A stretch of 64,000 nt of DNA from the NCBI GenBank assembly GCA_009761415.1, contig QUOL01000014.1:1-64000 (forward strand). The letters run 5' to 3'. The position numbers and the translations under genes are program-made. Below, piece by piece: positions 1-12,059 of the stretch (positions within the stretch are counted from its first letter, which is position 1; each line of letters begins with the position of its first letter). This stretch comes from Sarcomyxa edulis. Its lineage: Eukaryota > Basidiomycota > Agaricomycetes > Agaricales > Mycenaceae. Below the pieces are notes generated by a model, which searched no databases, was not told the DNA's origin, and saw only the letters and a program-made list of their open reading frames with translations.

Positions 1-2443
1 ATCCTCGCCGCGCAATATGTCCTCGAGACAAATATCCTGTCCTGAGTCTGACTAGAGGATGATCTACATCAGATGGATTCAGCGTCACAAACAAGGTAGG
101 TGTCCCCCTGTAATTTATGACTGCGCGAATCTGATTTCGCAAGGACACCTTATAGGCTGCGCTTCCCGGTATGTTATTTCCGACCATGCTGACATTTGCA
201 AGCAGCCTGACCAATGCGCTTTCTTTCTCGTCTACAGGACGATACAGAGGATCTGCCTTGAACAGAGTTTGCAATATGAACAGCCGTTCGACATCAACGT
301 CCAGTAGGTCTTTTATGATCTGGCTGTATCGACTTTGCGGGACTCTGAAGCGAACGTTCTGTGAAACCAGTTTCTTTTGCCTGATGTTATAATAAACAAA
401 GGCAAATTCCGGATCCCCTGCAAATCGCCCTCCGTCTACCTGGAGCAAATGGGACAGCTGTTCATCCATCGATAGAGGAATACTGCGTTTTGGATGGTGA
501 AAACCTCCTATTCCCCAAGGATCAAGATGAGGAAACAACCAGGATAAAAGGAAGGGATTATCGAAGTCAGGAACTATTCTTGAGCCACTGCGCGACGAGA
601 TGAATGACCCTCCACTCAAGCAGTGCGCCAGCGCCCTCAATTTCATGTCGCGATAGCTCACAGGGGATTCATCTCCGGTCGTAAACCCGACGTTTTCCAT
701 AAGAACACCATCTGCTCCGCCGTCGTATTCGCTGCGAGGAGTATAGTCCGACGTGGCACTGTCGACAGCATCGTTCATGGGTAGATGTCCAATATCCATG
801 GAACAAGGTACCGCCTCGTCTTTGCTATAGTCGTCCTTTCCAAACAATCGATTCAAGTTATCGGCGCTGAAGCCCTTGAAGCCATCAACAGCTTTGTAAT
901 GAGGATTGTGTCCGAGTAAGAAATCTATCATTGTCTTGACTCTGCTCTTCCGTACTAACACAGGGCTCAATTTCGCAATGGTAGATCGTGATGGCATGGT
1001 TTTCCCTACAAACACCGCACATATTGTGTCCGCGATGGTTTGTGCGTCCGGTGGGAGCACCGTATTCAACCTCGCTACATCCAAAGGCGTGACCATAACG
1101 TTTCCACGAATGCCTTTTCTACTTCGGGAGACGCTGGTCCCGTCGTTACCATCAGTATCATCGACATCCGTACTCGAAGAGGATCCAAATCGGAAGCAGA
1201 TACTGCTTGCTCGAGCTCTCGCTATAAGCATGAGGTCAAAAGATGAGGCTTGATCGAAAGCATCTTTGACTATTGATGGAAGTGACGAATATCCATAATA
1301 AAGCCAATTTGCGAGGGCAAATTTAGGCATCATGTGGCTGCGTAGACTCTCGGTACAAGTTTGGCATACGACCATAGGCCCGAGTACGTTCTTCTTTGTC
1401 AATCCAGGATGATGCAGGATAGCCATATCGTAAGCAGCTATATTATATTCTTTTGGGAGAATATGATAGGGTAACTCCTCGTTCCTTAGAACGTGCAATG
1501 GTATTTTGTGTGGATTCAGGTGAATCATCAGGGCCTCTGGACAGAGTCTAGCGCATACCGCACATCCTCTGCGGCGCATATTCACGGTAGACATGGCATC
1601 CTGCCATTCATCGATAATCGAAAGCCGGAGATCGTCGCTGGGTATATCGAGATGACTGGTATTCTGGACATTATCTCCAGAATTGTCCTCTTCATCAGAC
1701 AGCGATTCATTGCATTCGACGGTCTTCTTTAGACGGAGACCTTCTTCCCGTCCCCGAATCTGACATTCGACAATGTCACTGGTGAACTTCCATTCAACAT
1801 TCGTCCTCGCTCTTGTACGACCTCGGAAGATGTAGAACATGGGTTCACACCCAGGACTACACTTGTGAGCCAACAAGGAGCTTCGCAGATCCGCCAATTT
1901 GGGGGCGTTACCATACCGAAGACCATGATAAACGCATATCCGCTTGAGTTCGTTGACAACAACGAATCGAAAGTATTTTATCAGTCGGGAAGGAGTCATA
2001 GTCACGACGAGATTGCGTTCGTCGTCAAGAACAGGCAAAGTATGAGGAGCACGAGTACAAGAAACATAATCGTAATTGCTATTCAAGCGATGAACGGGGA
2101 TAGCTGAAGCCATAGAGAACATTTTTCGATTGGAGTCTAATCCCCACTTGTCGCACACAAAATCTACAGCACAAGCACACAAGTGGTAAGTCATCAGTAT
2201 CAGAGGTAGTTCGGGTCTGACTGACAAACCTTTCAAGAGGAGCATCGCATCGTCTGTGCCAACGATACCTTCCTGGTGTGAAGCACCTAGAATGAATCAA
2301 CACGATGGTCCACATGACAACCTATAAAACACACCTGCATGTTGACCGTTTGGATTTGTACGCGAATTGAGTCCTTCAAAGGTATTCCATTCAGCCGCGC
2401 TATCTATAAAAGCTGAATCTTGATCGTAAGCATTCGTGATCAT
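1..2443 (-). CDS. Helitron-encoded protein, N-terminal part (DUF6570 and Helitron helicase-like domain), partial
   Basis: Reading the minus strand from ATG 2443 gives MITNAYDQDSAFIDS, then one 48 nt intron (2287-2334). After it a single frame stays open for about 760 residues to the left edge. A Cys-rich segment (CAVCARLCPEALMIHLNP) is followed by the block LPKEYNIAAYDMAILHHPGL and PMVVCQTCTESL, which is the DUF6570 region of fungal Helitron proteins. The last residues before the edge (SAAYKVSLRNQIRAVINYRG, then PTLFVTLNPSDVDHPLV) match the start of the Helitron_like_N domain, the rolling-circle replication initiator. The Rep catalytic motif and the PIF1-type helicase would lie outside the window. 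The protein would nick and strand-transfer the transposon DNA. No frameshift or stop was seen, so the copy may be young. The element termini were not identified. Confidence 0.85.
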
Positions 2444-2889
2444 CGCAGCAAAGAAGAAAAATAATTACTAGACATCTTCGCTCGCGAGTGATTTTTGTTT
2501 GGGTATCCGAGGAATAGTTTCACAGTAATAGCAGGGGGACGAAGGAAATGTGCAGAAAAGAATTTATATATATATGCGTCGACTGGTCACGTGCGCGTAT
2601 GGACGCGACTGAGACACATGGTAGTATAAGTAGCACATGGACATGTCAGCGACTGGATAGCCAACCATAGATCCACGTGTGTTGACAGAAAATGAAATCT
2701 AACAATAGATTATTTTATTTGGGATGCTAGAGACCTCGAAGTTACACGAAACAACCGAGGAACAGAGTGTCGATATGGGCAAAAGTCTACGCACACATGA
2801 TCAGAAAAAATGAAACTACACCGACGCCTACAGAGCATCCGCGACGCGAGATTATGCCAATCAGCACAATCGTAGCTGGAAAGCCGTGT
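2444..2889. other. Spacer between Helitron gene and MYND gene
   Basis: No coding frame was found. An AT-rich TATATATATA stretch lies near 2566-2575, about 125 bp upstream of the Helitron-protein ATG on the minus strand. The Helitron 5' end would be expected hereabouts but was not recognised. Confidence 0.4.
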
Positions 2890-3876
2890 TCAATTTGCAA
2901 GTTGTCTACAGACTTGTTTATGAGACCTAAAATGGGGAGGTCGTATCAATACGCATGGAACATGGAATGGATACGATACGATATGAATGAAGCTCACGAC
3001 CAATGTGCTTTTTGGCAATCGTAACCACAGTCTACACAACCAAGACGTAAGGAAAAAATTAACACAAAGGATACGCCAAACTCACACGATACAACTTCGC
3101 ACCCCGCGCAGCGCTTCAACTTCACAGCTCTATCTCCACAGCTCCAGCATACATCCGTAGCTAAGATAGTTTCATCCGAAGTTAAGACGCGGCCTGTTCC
3201 TTCGATCCTTGTATTCTTCGCGCAAATGACTGTTCCTCTTCCCGAAGACACGCGACTGTGAGCGGTATTGATGCCATCGTTGGATATCAGAACATTGTGA
3301 TTTTGTCGGATAACTTGAACTTCCAACGCAACCCATCTTTCAAGGAACTTGTCAGATTGCTCCACAGGGATCCGCAAAGACGCGAGAGCTAAAGAATCGT
3401 GATATCTTTTAGCAGCCATAGATCTATCGCGTCTGTCCCATGCCAATATCCCCAACGTAAGGCCAGCTGTAATGCGCATACCCGTGAGCAGCGCTTGAGC
3501 GGAAGGACTGGTAAAGCGAGGATGGGGTTGATCCAACAGCGATGGTCTGAACGCATTCAAAAGTCTGGACGCCCTGGGAACTATTTCTGATGTGATGAGT
3601 AGAATCAGGGGTCAAAAACGAACAAGGACGTAGGCGCATACCAACAGCAAACGACAGTCGACAATCCCGAAAGTAACTGATGAAATTTATCCAAACACAT
3701 CCCAGAAGCTCTCGAGGAACATCATCGGGAACGTCGACCGAGAAGCAACGAGTAACGTCTTCATCTTTCAGAATTTTTTTGATAGACAAACAATAGTATT
3801 CCAGCGCCTCTACGAGTGAGCCTCGGGAATAAAGAGTCTCGGCCTGTTTGAATAAGGCTATACCGGTCGAAACCAT
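2890..3876 (-). CDS. TPR-like / MYND zinc-finger protein
   Basis: Four exons (3642-3876, 3086-3586, 2998-3031, 2890-2926) join to 807 nt, 268 residues. The N-terminus (ALFKQAETLYSRGSLVEALE) resembles a TPR helix pair; the middle is a helical, TPR-like region. The C-terminus is a MYND zinc finger: CWSCGDRAVKLKRCAGCEVV, then SYCGYDCQKAHWSSHKQVC, which supplies the full set of Cys/His ligands. The finger is complete only after two small introns are removed, which strongly supports the model. MYND fingers bind proline-rich partners, often in chromatin or signalling complexes; no SET domain is present, so methyltransferase activity is not expected. Start chosen at the ATG just upstream of the TPR-like segment. 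Confidence 0.8.
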
Positions 3877-4059
3877 GATAAGGATTGTAGGACGTAAAAG
3901 GTACTCGGAAGAGCTGGGACTTGACTCCAAGTCGGATCGGTCACAGGAGTTACAGAGGTCAGATGATCCGGGTTGTATATATTTATTTACCAACAAGACC
4001 AGCCTCAAATAGACGCAAACCGAACCAGAACAATCGGGCCGTCTGCAGAAGGGTTTCAA

Positions 4060-5234
4060 GGTCCTTGAAAGTCCTCAAAAAATAACAGGGAATTTTCCAA
4101 CAGTACTGAGAAATGGATATGAGTATATTAATTATAAGCTTCACCACGCGGTCAAGTCTCTTTTACATATATAGCCAAAACAGGACATATAACGTGACTG
4201 ATAGGCGCAGTAGCCGCAACTATTACGTTACAGAACTATTACGTCCACAACATTTTGATGGTTCCTGAACCTTACTGCAAAGCACCGCAAGGCTTTAAAA
4301 TCAATGGTGCGTAGAAGAGTGTTGCATCCTCTTTTTCACTCAAAAATGATTCCTGTATCAAGTTCCCAAGCTGCTAAAGCAAGAGTCTTTGGTAGATGGC
4401 TCCAAGTAAGTCTCAATCTATAGTCTTTGTTCCCCATGTGAATAACCAGTTACGTATTTCAAAGATAGGCAGCGTAGTCATGTATTGGAGCTCTATCAGT
4501 GGGATTGGAAATGCACGCGTAACAAAGATTGCTCAATCAGCAGATGTAGGACAAATTTGTGTTAAACTTATCAGCAAATCATTAATGCCTCTGACAGGGA
4601 ACCACGACCGTTACTATTGAGGATACTGTATCAGGGCACAAATTGACCACTCTGTAAGTCTATGTATTTGGCCAATATATGACAAGTTTCTGATATCTGA
4701 TTCCAAGTGCATCTGCTGTCATTGTTGTACAAGACCCTTAGAAGCGGGATAATAAGAGGAGATTTGAGTTTGCTAAGCTCTTTGTCGGTATGAAAAATAA
4801 TTCCAGAGATGCAGAATGAACCTATTGCAACATGAGATTGTGAGAACTGATATGTACACCTGATAATCGGAGATTCTCCATGGCTCCGAAGAGCGCTTCA
4901 GTCATCCCTTCGGAATAATTGTTACAAATCTTAAGCACCATATGCAAAAAAGAAGCAGGAAAGTCAGGTGCCTCAAGATACGGTCCATAGAAACATTATT
5001 CCTTCTAGAAAGAATATGTGACATGGCCTGAATATGCCGATGATCGACAGCACAAGGTTAATTTTCTGACAGAATACTCCCCAATTTTTGTGTTTTTTGA
5101 CGCACCCTTCCCCAATCTCCTCAGACCGAAGGACCAGGTTACAGAATACATCCCACACACATAGCTATTACCAGCCATCATCTAACTGTATATCCCTAGT
5201 CTATTCCACCTCCTCAATCTGAGCCTCTGTCGTT
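4060..5234. other. Intergenic stretch without recognisable genes
   Basis: Only short open frames occur (longest 74 codons at 4396-4620), with no family resemblance and no consistent exon joins. It separates the divergently oriented MYND gene and repeat-protein gene, so promoters of both probably lie here. Confidence 0.4.
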
Positions 5235-7735
5235 ATGGTGCGCACTGACTCAAATTTGATCAGATACAAGGATCCCTTTCGATACTATAAACCAAAACTG
5301 TCTCCAGTTAGTTCATTGACACCACTTCCTCCACCTTTATCTGCATTGCTACCAGGTCACACAAACGATGATGTCTTCTTACACCCCCCATACATTCAAT
5401 CCCCCGATTGTCTACCTGCCTGCTCAGAGCTGCTTCATGTTCCATCACCTCTGTCTATATCCGCCGATACTCCATACTTGCCCCCCATGCCTGCTGTTCC
5501 GTCCTTGGCTGCGGTTTCAGGCCCATGTTCCTGTCCCAAGTCTCAAGCTTCTGGTCCTTCAAAGATTCCAAGAGATCCTGAAGAGGCCAGACGCAGGACA
5601 TGCAAACATGATGCACGGGCAGCTGCAACCGAGTGCCTCAGACAGAGATTAGTTTTACGCCATAGAACTCAAAAATGTACCCCTGGTGCATCGAACTGGA
5701 ATGTAGACCAGACAACAGTCATACTGGAAGGTGAGCACTACCTGTACCATCCTGTATTTTACCGTCAATGATACTGACTGGAGATCATAGCTGTGCATCA
5801 GTTAGATGTAGCCGAAGTTCAAATGGCTCGATTGACAACTGAGTTGAAGAACGAAAAGAAAGCAAGATTAAAAGCTGAGCTTATCAATCAAATCAGTAAA
5901 TACACACCTCATTGTCGAGATTCAGCAAGCTGATTATGATTGTTCAACAACCTATCAGATATTGCCAATGGTACATGGCCTATTCTCCCACAGCCTATTG
6001 CACCTTCTCGTTTTCAGTCAATCGCATTCACGCCTCCTCAATTGGTTGCACTTTCTTGTGTCCCGTCAGTTGCGCCTTCCGCTTTTCAGCCCGGCGCATT
6101 CACTGCTTTTCAACCAGGCGTACCCACCCCTTTTCAGCACAGTGCATCCACCCCTTTTCGGCCCGAGGCACCCTCCACCGCTTTTCCACCTGAGGCGCCT
6201 ACCGCCTTTCAACCCGAGGCACCCTCCACCGCTTTTTTACCTGGGGCACCTACCGTTTTTCAACGCGAGGCACCCTTCACCCCTTTTCCACCTGAGGCGC
6301 CTACCGCATTTCAAACCGAGGCACCCTCCACCGCTTTTCCACCTGAGGCCCCTACCGCCTTTCAAACCGAGGCACCCTCCACCCCTTTTCTACCTGGGGC
6401 GCCTACCGCCTTTCAACCCGAGGCACCCTCCACCCCTTTTCCACCTGAGGCGCCTACCGCCTTTCAACCCGAGGCACCCTCCACCCCTTTTTCACCTGGG
6501 GCACCTACCGCTTTTCAACGCGAGGCACCCTTCACCCCTTTTCCACCTGAGGCGCCTACCGCATTTCGAACCGAGGCACCCTCCACCGCTTTTCCACCTG
6601 AGGCCCCTACCGCCTTTCAAACCGAGGCACCCTCCACCGCTTTTTCACCTGGGGCACCTACCGCCTTTCAACCCGAGGCACCCTCCACCCCTTTTCCACC
6701 TGAGGCGCCTACCGCCTTTCCACCCGAGGCACCCTCCACCCCTTTTCCACCTGAGGCGCCTACCGCCTTTCGAACCGAGGCACCCTCCACCGCTTTTCCA
6801 CCTGAGGCGCCTACCACGTTTCGACCCGGGGCACCCTCCACCGCTTTTCCACCTAGGGTGCCTACCACGTTTCGACCCGGGGCACCCTCCACCGCTTTTC
6901 CACCTAGGGTGCCTACCACGTTTCGACCCGGGGCACCCTCCACCGCTTTTCCACCTGGGGTGCCTACCACCTTTCGACCCGGGGCACCCTCCACCGCTTT
7001 TCCACCTAGGGCGCCTACCACGTTTCGACCCGAGGCACCCTTCACCGCTTTTTCACCTGGGGCACCTACCGCTTTTCAACGCGAGGCACCCTTCACCCCT
7101 TTTCCACCTGGGGCACCTACCACATTTCGACCCGAGACACCCTCCACCGCTTTTCCACCTGGGACACCTACCAGGTTTCGACCTGAGGCACCCTACACCG
7201 CTTTTCAACCCGAGGCACCTACTGCTTTTTGGCCCGGCACACCCACCCCTTTTCAGCCTAGCACACCCACACTTTTTCAATCCAGGGCACCCACTGCTTT
7301 TCAGCCTGGTGCGCCTACGTCTATTCAACTGATGGTACCTATTCCTTTTCGACCGATTGTATGCACTCCTCTTCTGCCATCATACACCATCGGCAAATAT
7401 TTACCGCAGGATCATGTACACCCAAGATTAATCAGCTCTTGCCAAGGTTAGTGTACAGTCATTCAATCCAAATGTTCCCAACGATTCACATCTTTGTATA
7501 GGCTCAGTTGTCCGCACTCAGAAGATGATGCCTTCATCAAACATACAATTTACTCCATACCCAAAGAACATGCAGTCTCATCGACAACAGCACCAGGATA
7601 GTAAGTATAGCTGCGTGTTATAATGAAGACAATCATAACTGATCAAAACCGTCAGATGCGGTAGCAAATGAGCCCTGGTACTGTCAGTTTCCCGACGACA
7701 AACCATCATATCTAGAATTCTCAGAGCCAAAGTGA
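5235..7735 (+). CDS. Unknown protein with about 21 tandem 17-residue Pro/Ala repeats
   Basis: Five exons (5235-5730, 5791-5895, 5959-7446, 7502-7600, 7656-7735) give 2268 nt, 755 residues. Residues 1-165 are Pro/Ser-rich and end in a basic Arg/Lys segment (PEEARRRTCKHDARAAA). A short charged helix follows (VAEVQMARLTTELKNEKKAR), a probable coiled coil. Residues about 250-660 are a repeat built from two similar halves, EAPSTAFPP and EAPTAFQP. The C-terminus is unique (EPWYCQFPDDKPSYLEFSEP). The frame was settled by the splice joins: only this frame links both to the coiled-coil exon and to the C-terminal exons. Neither a signal peptide nor a known domain is seen. It could be a rapidly evolving scaffold or DNA-binding protein; I cannot assign a function. 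Confidence 0.65.
6151..7330 (+). repeat. Coding minisatellite, 51 bp unit, about 21 copies
   Basis: The 51 bp unit is two diverged halves of about 27 and 24 bp, each reading x-Pro-x-Ala-Pro-(Ser)-Thr-x-Phe. Higher-order structure is visible: four neighbouring units around 6810-7010 share a GTGCCTACCACSTTTCGACC-like half (S = C or G) and probably expanded together, while units with CAACGCGAGGCACCCTTCAC recur three times at distant positions. The array lacks stop codons in more than one frame on both strands. Confidence 0.9.
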
Positions 7736-8735
7736 AGATACTTGACTTACCTGTATATTCCAATATATTTTTATCTATTTTTTTGAGCTCAAGGAAGCAT
7801 TATATAACAAGTGCAGGAATTAGCGCTAATAAAAAAAAACTTACAAAAATGATATAATTTTCTGCTCACATTTGTCCATATCAAGGCCTTCAAGCTATTT
7901 GAGTTGTTCAGTTTTGAGCATCGAGGTCCATACACCAGATGCTAATCTGCTGATAGAGCAAGATTTTGATATTTGTGGTGTCGGGGCAAAATAGTGCAGG
8001 TAGTACATTGGTGAGTGTAAGTGAGAAAAGGCCTGAGACCTCTCCCACTTGTGGGAATAAAATCCTCAATCAGGAAGCGCATATAGTGTGACTGGATGCA
8101 TCACAGATCGTGACACAGATCACGTGGAATCTGACCATTTTCGAGTTTACGACAGGATATTGTTATACCACAATCTCAGACCCAATACCTTGCAAACTTG
8201 ATGTGCCCGCATCCGTGCATGTTGGATCGCTTCTTTTTGTAGACAATTCGACCGACAGATTTGAGACCCGATTTCCGACTTCAGGAACTGATAACTGCCA
8301 TCAAACATCTGCTGGACTCTATGCCACACAGCAACTACTAATACCAAGAACAGCCTCTAGACTACAGTATCTAGTTATGGTCGATGCAGCACGGTCTCCT
8401 ATGCGCGACGGGCGCGACGGTCTCCTCAAAGCCCGACACACAGGACTTATTTTGGCAATAGTAGTCCGCATGCCCGGCACCCACGAGGCAGTATTGAACT
8501 CAGACGGCTATACCCTATATAAACACATTTGCACAGCCACTTACGCCGACCATTCTTCCGGGACTCAGCAATGTCACTGGCAGTCGAAACTCACTCGGGA
8601 CCGGCACATCTCAAGAAAAAGAACGATAATGAATGGCTGATACAACAGCAGTAAATAGAGTCCAAGCTGTTCGAAAGTGTACATGTAACAAAATCACCGC
8701 TCCTCAGCCCATTCCTAGATATAACGGAATCGAAT
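7736..8735. other. Intergenic stretch between convergent genes
   Basis: A 177-codon open frame at 8110-8640 starts with GTG, has no family resemblance and no supporting splice structure; I do not call it a gene. The rest appears to be 3' flanking sequence of the repeat-protein and SKP1-like genes. Confidence 0.35.
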
Positions 8736-9472
8736 TTAGTACAGTCGGAAACAAAGAGGAGAACAAAAGTCCCACACGTTTTCTTTTCGAAGGCTCTCCT
8801 ACAAAAACTCAGTATATAATCAATCTGAACGCGAGCTAGAATATTGAACTTACCTCTTCCTCAGGACTGAAATCGTTTACGATGTTGAAAATGGCCCTGA
8901 TCTCCTCGACTGACTTGCCCTTTACCATATTCGCTACGCATTTTGAACCAGCATCCCTAGAACCGAAGGTGTCAGCAACAAATTGATAACAGAATTCGGA
9001 AAACTCACAGCAATTCCTTGATATCTAGATAGTACGCAGCTAGAATAATATCAAACAACATCTCCTGCCCAACAGACAGGAATCGAGCGTCCCACTCGCT
9101 CAGTGTTGTAGAATGAGGTGCTCCAGAACATGCATTTTCAAAATTATCGTCTCCTTTATGATGTTCACAGAATTCAATGACCTACGCAAGATCAAGTCCA
9201 TCAAGCAAATATACAGAAGAAATGCAGACACCATACCTTGATGAGGACGCGAGACGGTATGTTAGATAAGTAGATGCCCTCTGTAGATGTTTCCGGATCT
9301 ACAGTAATATTCAGAAAGAATTCATAGGAAAGGCTAGAAACGTCTCACCTAGTATCATACTGCGCAGGAATACGCTAAGGCGAGCAGCATCGATATCCAC
9401 GTCAAAGCGGACGTCGTCAGAAGAAATGAGCATCACAAGGTGAAGAATATCGGACGCGGGACTGGAAGACAT
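8736..9472 (-). CDS. SKP1: SKP1-like SCF ubiquitin-ligase adaptor
   Basis: Five exons (9349-9472, 9237-9298, 9009-9181, 8854-8956, 8736-8798) give 525 nt, 174 residues, the usual SKP1 length. The N-terminal POZ fold is seen in [20 protein letters not shown], followed by [20 protein letters not shown]. The SKP1 core reads [20 protein letters not shown], then [20 protein letters not shown], then [16 protein letters not shown] and [18 protein letters not shown]1 bridges cullin-1 and F-box proteins. The C-terminus is odd: family members usually end shortly after the KENEW/KENKW segment with acidic residues, whereas this one continues as [11 protein letters not shown]. It shares a 296 bp divergent promoter region with the next gene. 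The divergence suggests a paralog rather than the housekeeping copy. Confidence 0.85.
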
Positions 9473-9768
9473 ATGTTCTCAAATTTGAGTCCTGACGACA
9501 GTAAATGTCCGAAGAGTTCGACGACGCGATATCTTATAAGTCCAATGGAAACAAATAGAGCCACGTTGGCTTGAAATGAAGCCTCGAGGAACCACAACTC
9601 GACAATCGTGAATAACGATGGAGCATCGTGGTTCTCTCGTCGACACGCGACTCGGACATCTCCGAACCGAGACCGATCAAGTAACCGGGAATCGCGTTTG
9701 ACTTCTTTCTGCATTATAAGGTGAACGTATCGACATGGCATAAACTGGTTGCATCGTTCTCATACGAC

Positions 9769-10687
9769 ATGTCCTCCCCGCCCGTAGCTGAAGACTTTGC
9801 CCATCCTTCCCTTATCGAAACGACATTGATCCGAGGAGGTCTCTCTTTCGTACGCCAATTCTTCGATACCTGGCCAGCCTCCCAAATATTCCTACTGTCT
9901 ACCAGTAATTTCCCGATCTGGAGCATCACAAGAGAATATATATCGTCCAAGTGGAATGTTCGCTCGATGATGGCAAGATGGTTCAGAGACGTTACCGAGT
10001 TCCTATCGGTATTAGACGAGACTAACGCATTTATTTGCGGTCCGTCAGTATCGGAATTCTTTGGCAGAGCACCCCACCCAACGAGAATAATGGATATCTG
10101 CATGGGAAGAAAAGGATTTAGTCGAATGATGGAGTTCTTGGGACCAGAACTCTACCAGTGTCCGAATAACGGCAGGTTCATGACATCCTTTCTTCCCGCC
10201 AACAACTTCCGTGTACGCACCTACTTATTTCGCAAGGTCTCTGTATTGCAATGGGTAGTTGCAATCCACTTGGTGCAAAAAGACCCTTTATGGTTCCTGC
10301 TATCTTGCGGAAACAGTAAGTACTCACCCTTCTGATCGAACTTCCTATTCACTTGATATTATAGCCAACGCCATGAACGTGATCACATCGCAAAGAGCCA
10401 TCTCAGTATTTCCACGAACTACGTTCTTATACTCGAAGTATATCCTCAGCTCGCAAGACAGATTCGTGTCAGACGGAGCTATTCATATACGGTACTTGTT
10501 ACGCAACAAAGAGTCGTTGTGTCTATTACGAGACGACGAGGTCCGCGAAAAAGAAGTTACAACAGTGCGACGAGTAGGGGACATTCTGTGCTGGGTAGTA
10601 ACGAACGATGTCTCTCGAGGGATACCTAACGGTACATTTATTTCCCAAATATTCTTGTGGCACGCATATCCTAAATACCTAATCTGA
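9769..10687 (+). CDS. Agaricomycete unknown protein, possibly degenerate nucleotidyltransferase-like fold
   Basis: Two exons (9769-10315, 10365-10687) give 870 nt, 289 residues. The layout (RWFRDVTEFLSVLDETNAFI, then the segment CGPSVSEFF and MDIC, and later a TNAMNVITSQRAISVFPRTT block) resembles an abundant agaricomycete family in which the corresponding positions read GSxAL and DLDIYV, motifs suggestive of nucleotidyltransferases. Here those residues are changed, so catalysis looks unlikely. This family link is from memory and is an inference. Start chosen at the first ATG in frame; the frame extends 16 codons further upstream without an ATG. Confidence 0.6.
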
Positions 10688-11852
10688 CATCAAGGACGAC
10701 CTATCGCAGAGGGACCAATCGTACAAATCCTGCACCAAAAGGACATCTGACGTACGGTACATAGATACAACGAACCATCTACAGTCGAACCAAACTTGTC
10801 GTCGACCGAAACATTTATTTATACTATTCCCTTTGTTTTTTTTTCAACAAAATCAACCGCACTGACTCGAAAACTGCCCTTGGACTGCCCACTACTTTAG
10901 TAGTGGGTTCTTACAGAGTCTTACCTCCAAATCGTGAATTTCAGTCTTGTCTAGCGTTTGCACACCTCCGGCCCGAACGGTTTCCTGTGCGCTTCAAACA
11001 ATATAGCGCCGCGCAGGCGCCATTTCCTGACTAATGCTTCCTGACTAATAACGGAAAGGTTCGGGGCGAACACGGAGGAACACGTGGCGAGAACACGTGT
11101 GCCGGAATAAATTTGACGAGATTTCCTTTTTTAGAAAAATAATGTGGGTGCGTTAGAACCTGGACTCTAAAGTGTCCAGGCATACTGGTAAGAACCATTG
11201 CGAAAGTCATACTTTTGTTCTTATCGTAGAGTATCGCGTGGCAAACTCACCTGAGGCTGAGTGAATCTTAGTCTCTCCCTCTCTCTCGCGCTATGCCGAG
11301 ATATCCGCCATTGTTCCTCAATGACACGGACATTGCATACGGTGGCATTGAACAGGATTCCGAGTTGAGGTCCTGACGATGAAATCCTTTTTACGCGGTC
11401 GCGAATCGGTTTCCGAGGCATGAATGCATGACGATCCACTATTTATCGAGAGGTATCACCGCATTGGCATCAAATTCGGATGGAGGAGAGATGGTTGCCT
11501 CCGCCTCCTTGCGCAAGCATATGATGGTCCTGTTTCTACACATGATGGAGGCACTCGGATCAAAACACTCGATGTGATTTTCGAAAACCTCAAGCTCCAA
11601 GATGGCTGCCAAAGTCGTCGATTTTCGCAAGCTTTTCGACCTAGATTTCCAGGAGGAAAAGCCAGAAATACATGGTTCCATGTGCCACAATAGAATCCGT
11701 CGTAGAATGCATTTATCTCTCCCAGGTTGACGCTCGAAATGGATATTGGTGGCCGTCGTTTGCGGTCGCAATGGAGATCGATAATGGAGGTGCACCGCCT
11801 TCGGCAGGCACGATCGGGGCTTGGTTCAAACCTCGACGTACAAATATCCGAT
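10688..11852. other. Intergenic stretch; overlapping open frames of doubtful value
   Basis: Open frames on both strands between 11221 and 12022 (up to 188 codons, minus) overlap each other and show no family similarity. A minus-strand ATG at 11421 (MPRKPIRDRVKRISSSGPQL) runs to a plausible splice donor near 11250 and could be a first exon, but no second exon was convincing. Confidence 0.3.
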
Positions 11853-11956
11853 TTATATATAAAGTCAAGAAACGAACAATGCCGCTCAACAACTCTCCTT
11901 CTTTTCCCCTTCATCCTTCTCGGAGTTGCTTTTTCTCTCTCTTTCTCTTTTTCCCC
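11853..11956 (+). promoter_or_regulatory. TATA box and pyrimidine-rich tract upstream of the secreted-protein gene
   Basis: TTATATATAA lies at about 11853-11862, some 200 bp before the ATG at 12060, followed by a long C/T-rich tract (about 11903-11956). TATA plus CT-rich leader is typical of strongly expressed fungal genes. Confidence 0.5.
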
Positions 11957-12059
11957 ACGAACGACTGAGTCGATTCTACATTTCATACGCCAGTCGTATA
12001 CCAAAGCCCCACACTCTCTCATTCAGCCCGATAGCCTTTTCAACCACTAAAAAAACATC

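Noticed and set aside
6151..7330. CRISPR-like array
   Set aside because: The repeats are contiguous, coding and diverged, without unique spacers, and the genome is eukaryotic.
5962..7332. 456-codon frame (Pro/His/Leu/Arg-rich) across the minisatellite, and minus-strand frames in the same array
   Set aside because: The repeat lacks stops in several frames. Only the Pro/Ala/Phe frame splices to the upstream coiled-coil exon and downstream unique exons.
8110..8640. 177-codon + strand frame as a gene
   Set aside because: Non-ATG start, no similarity, and no codon or splice support.
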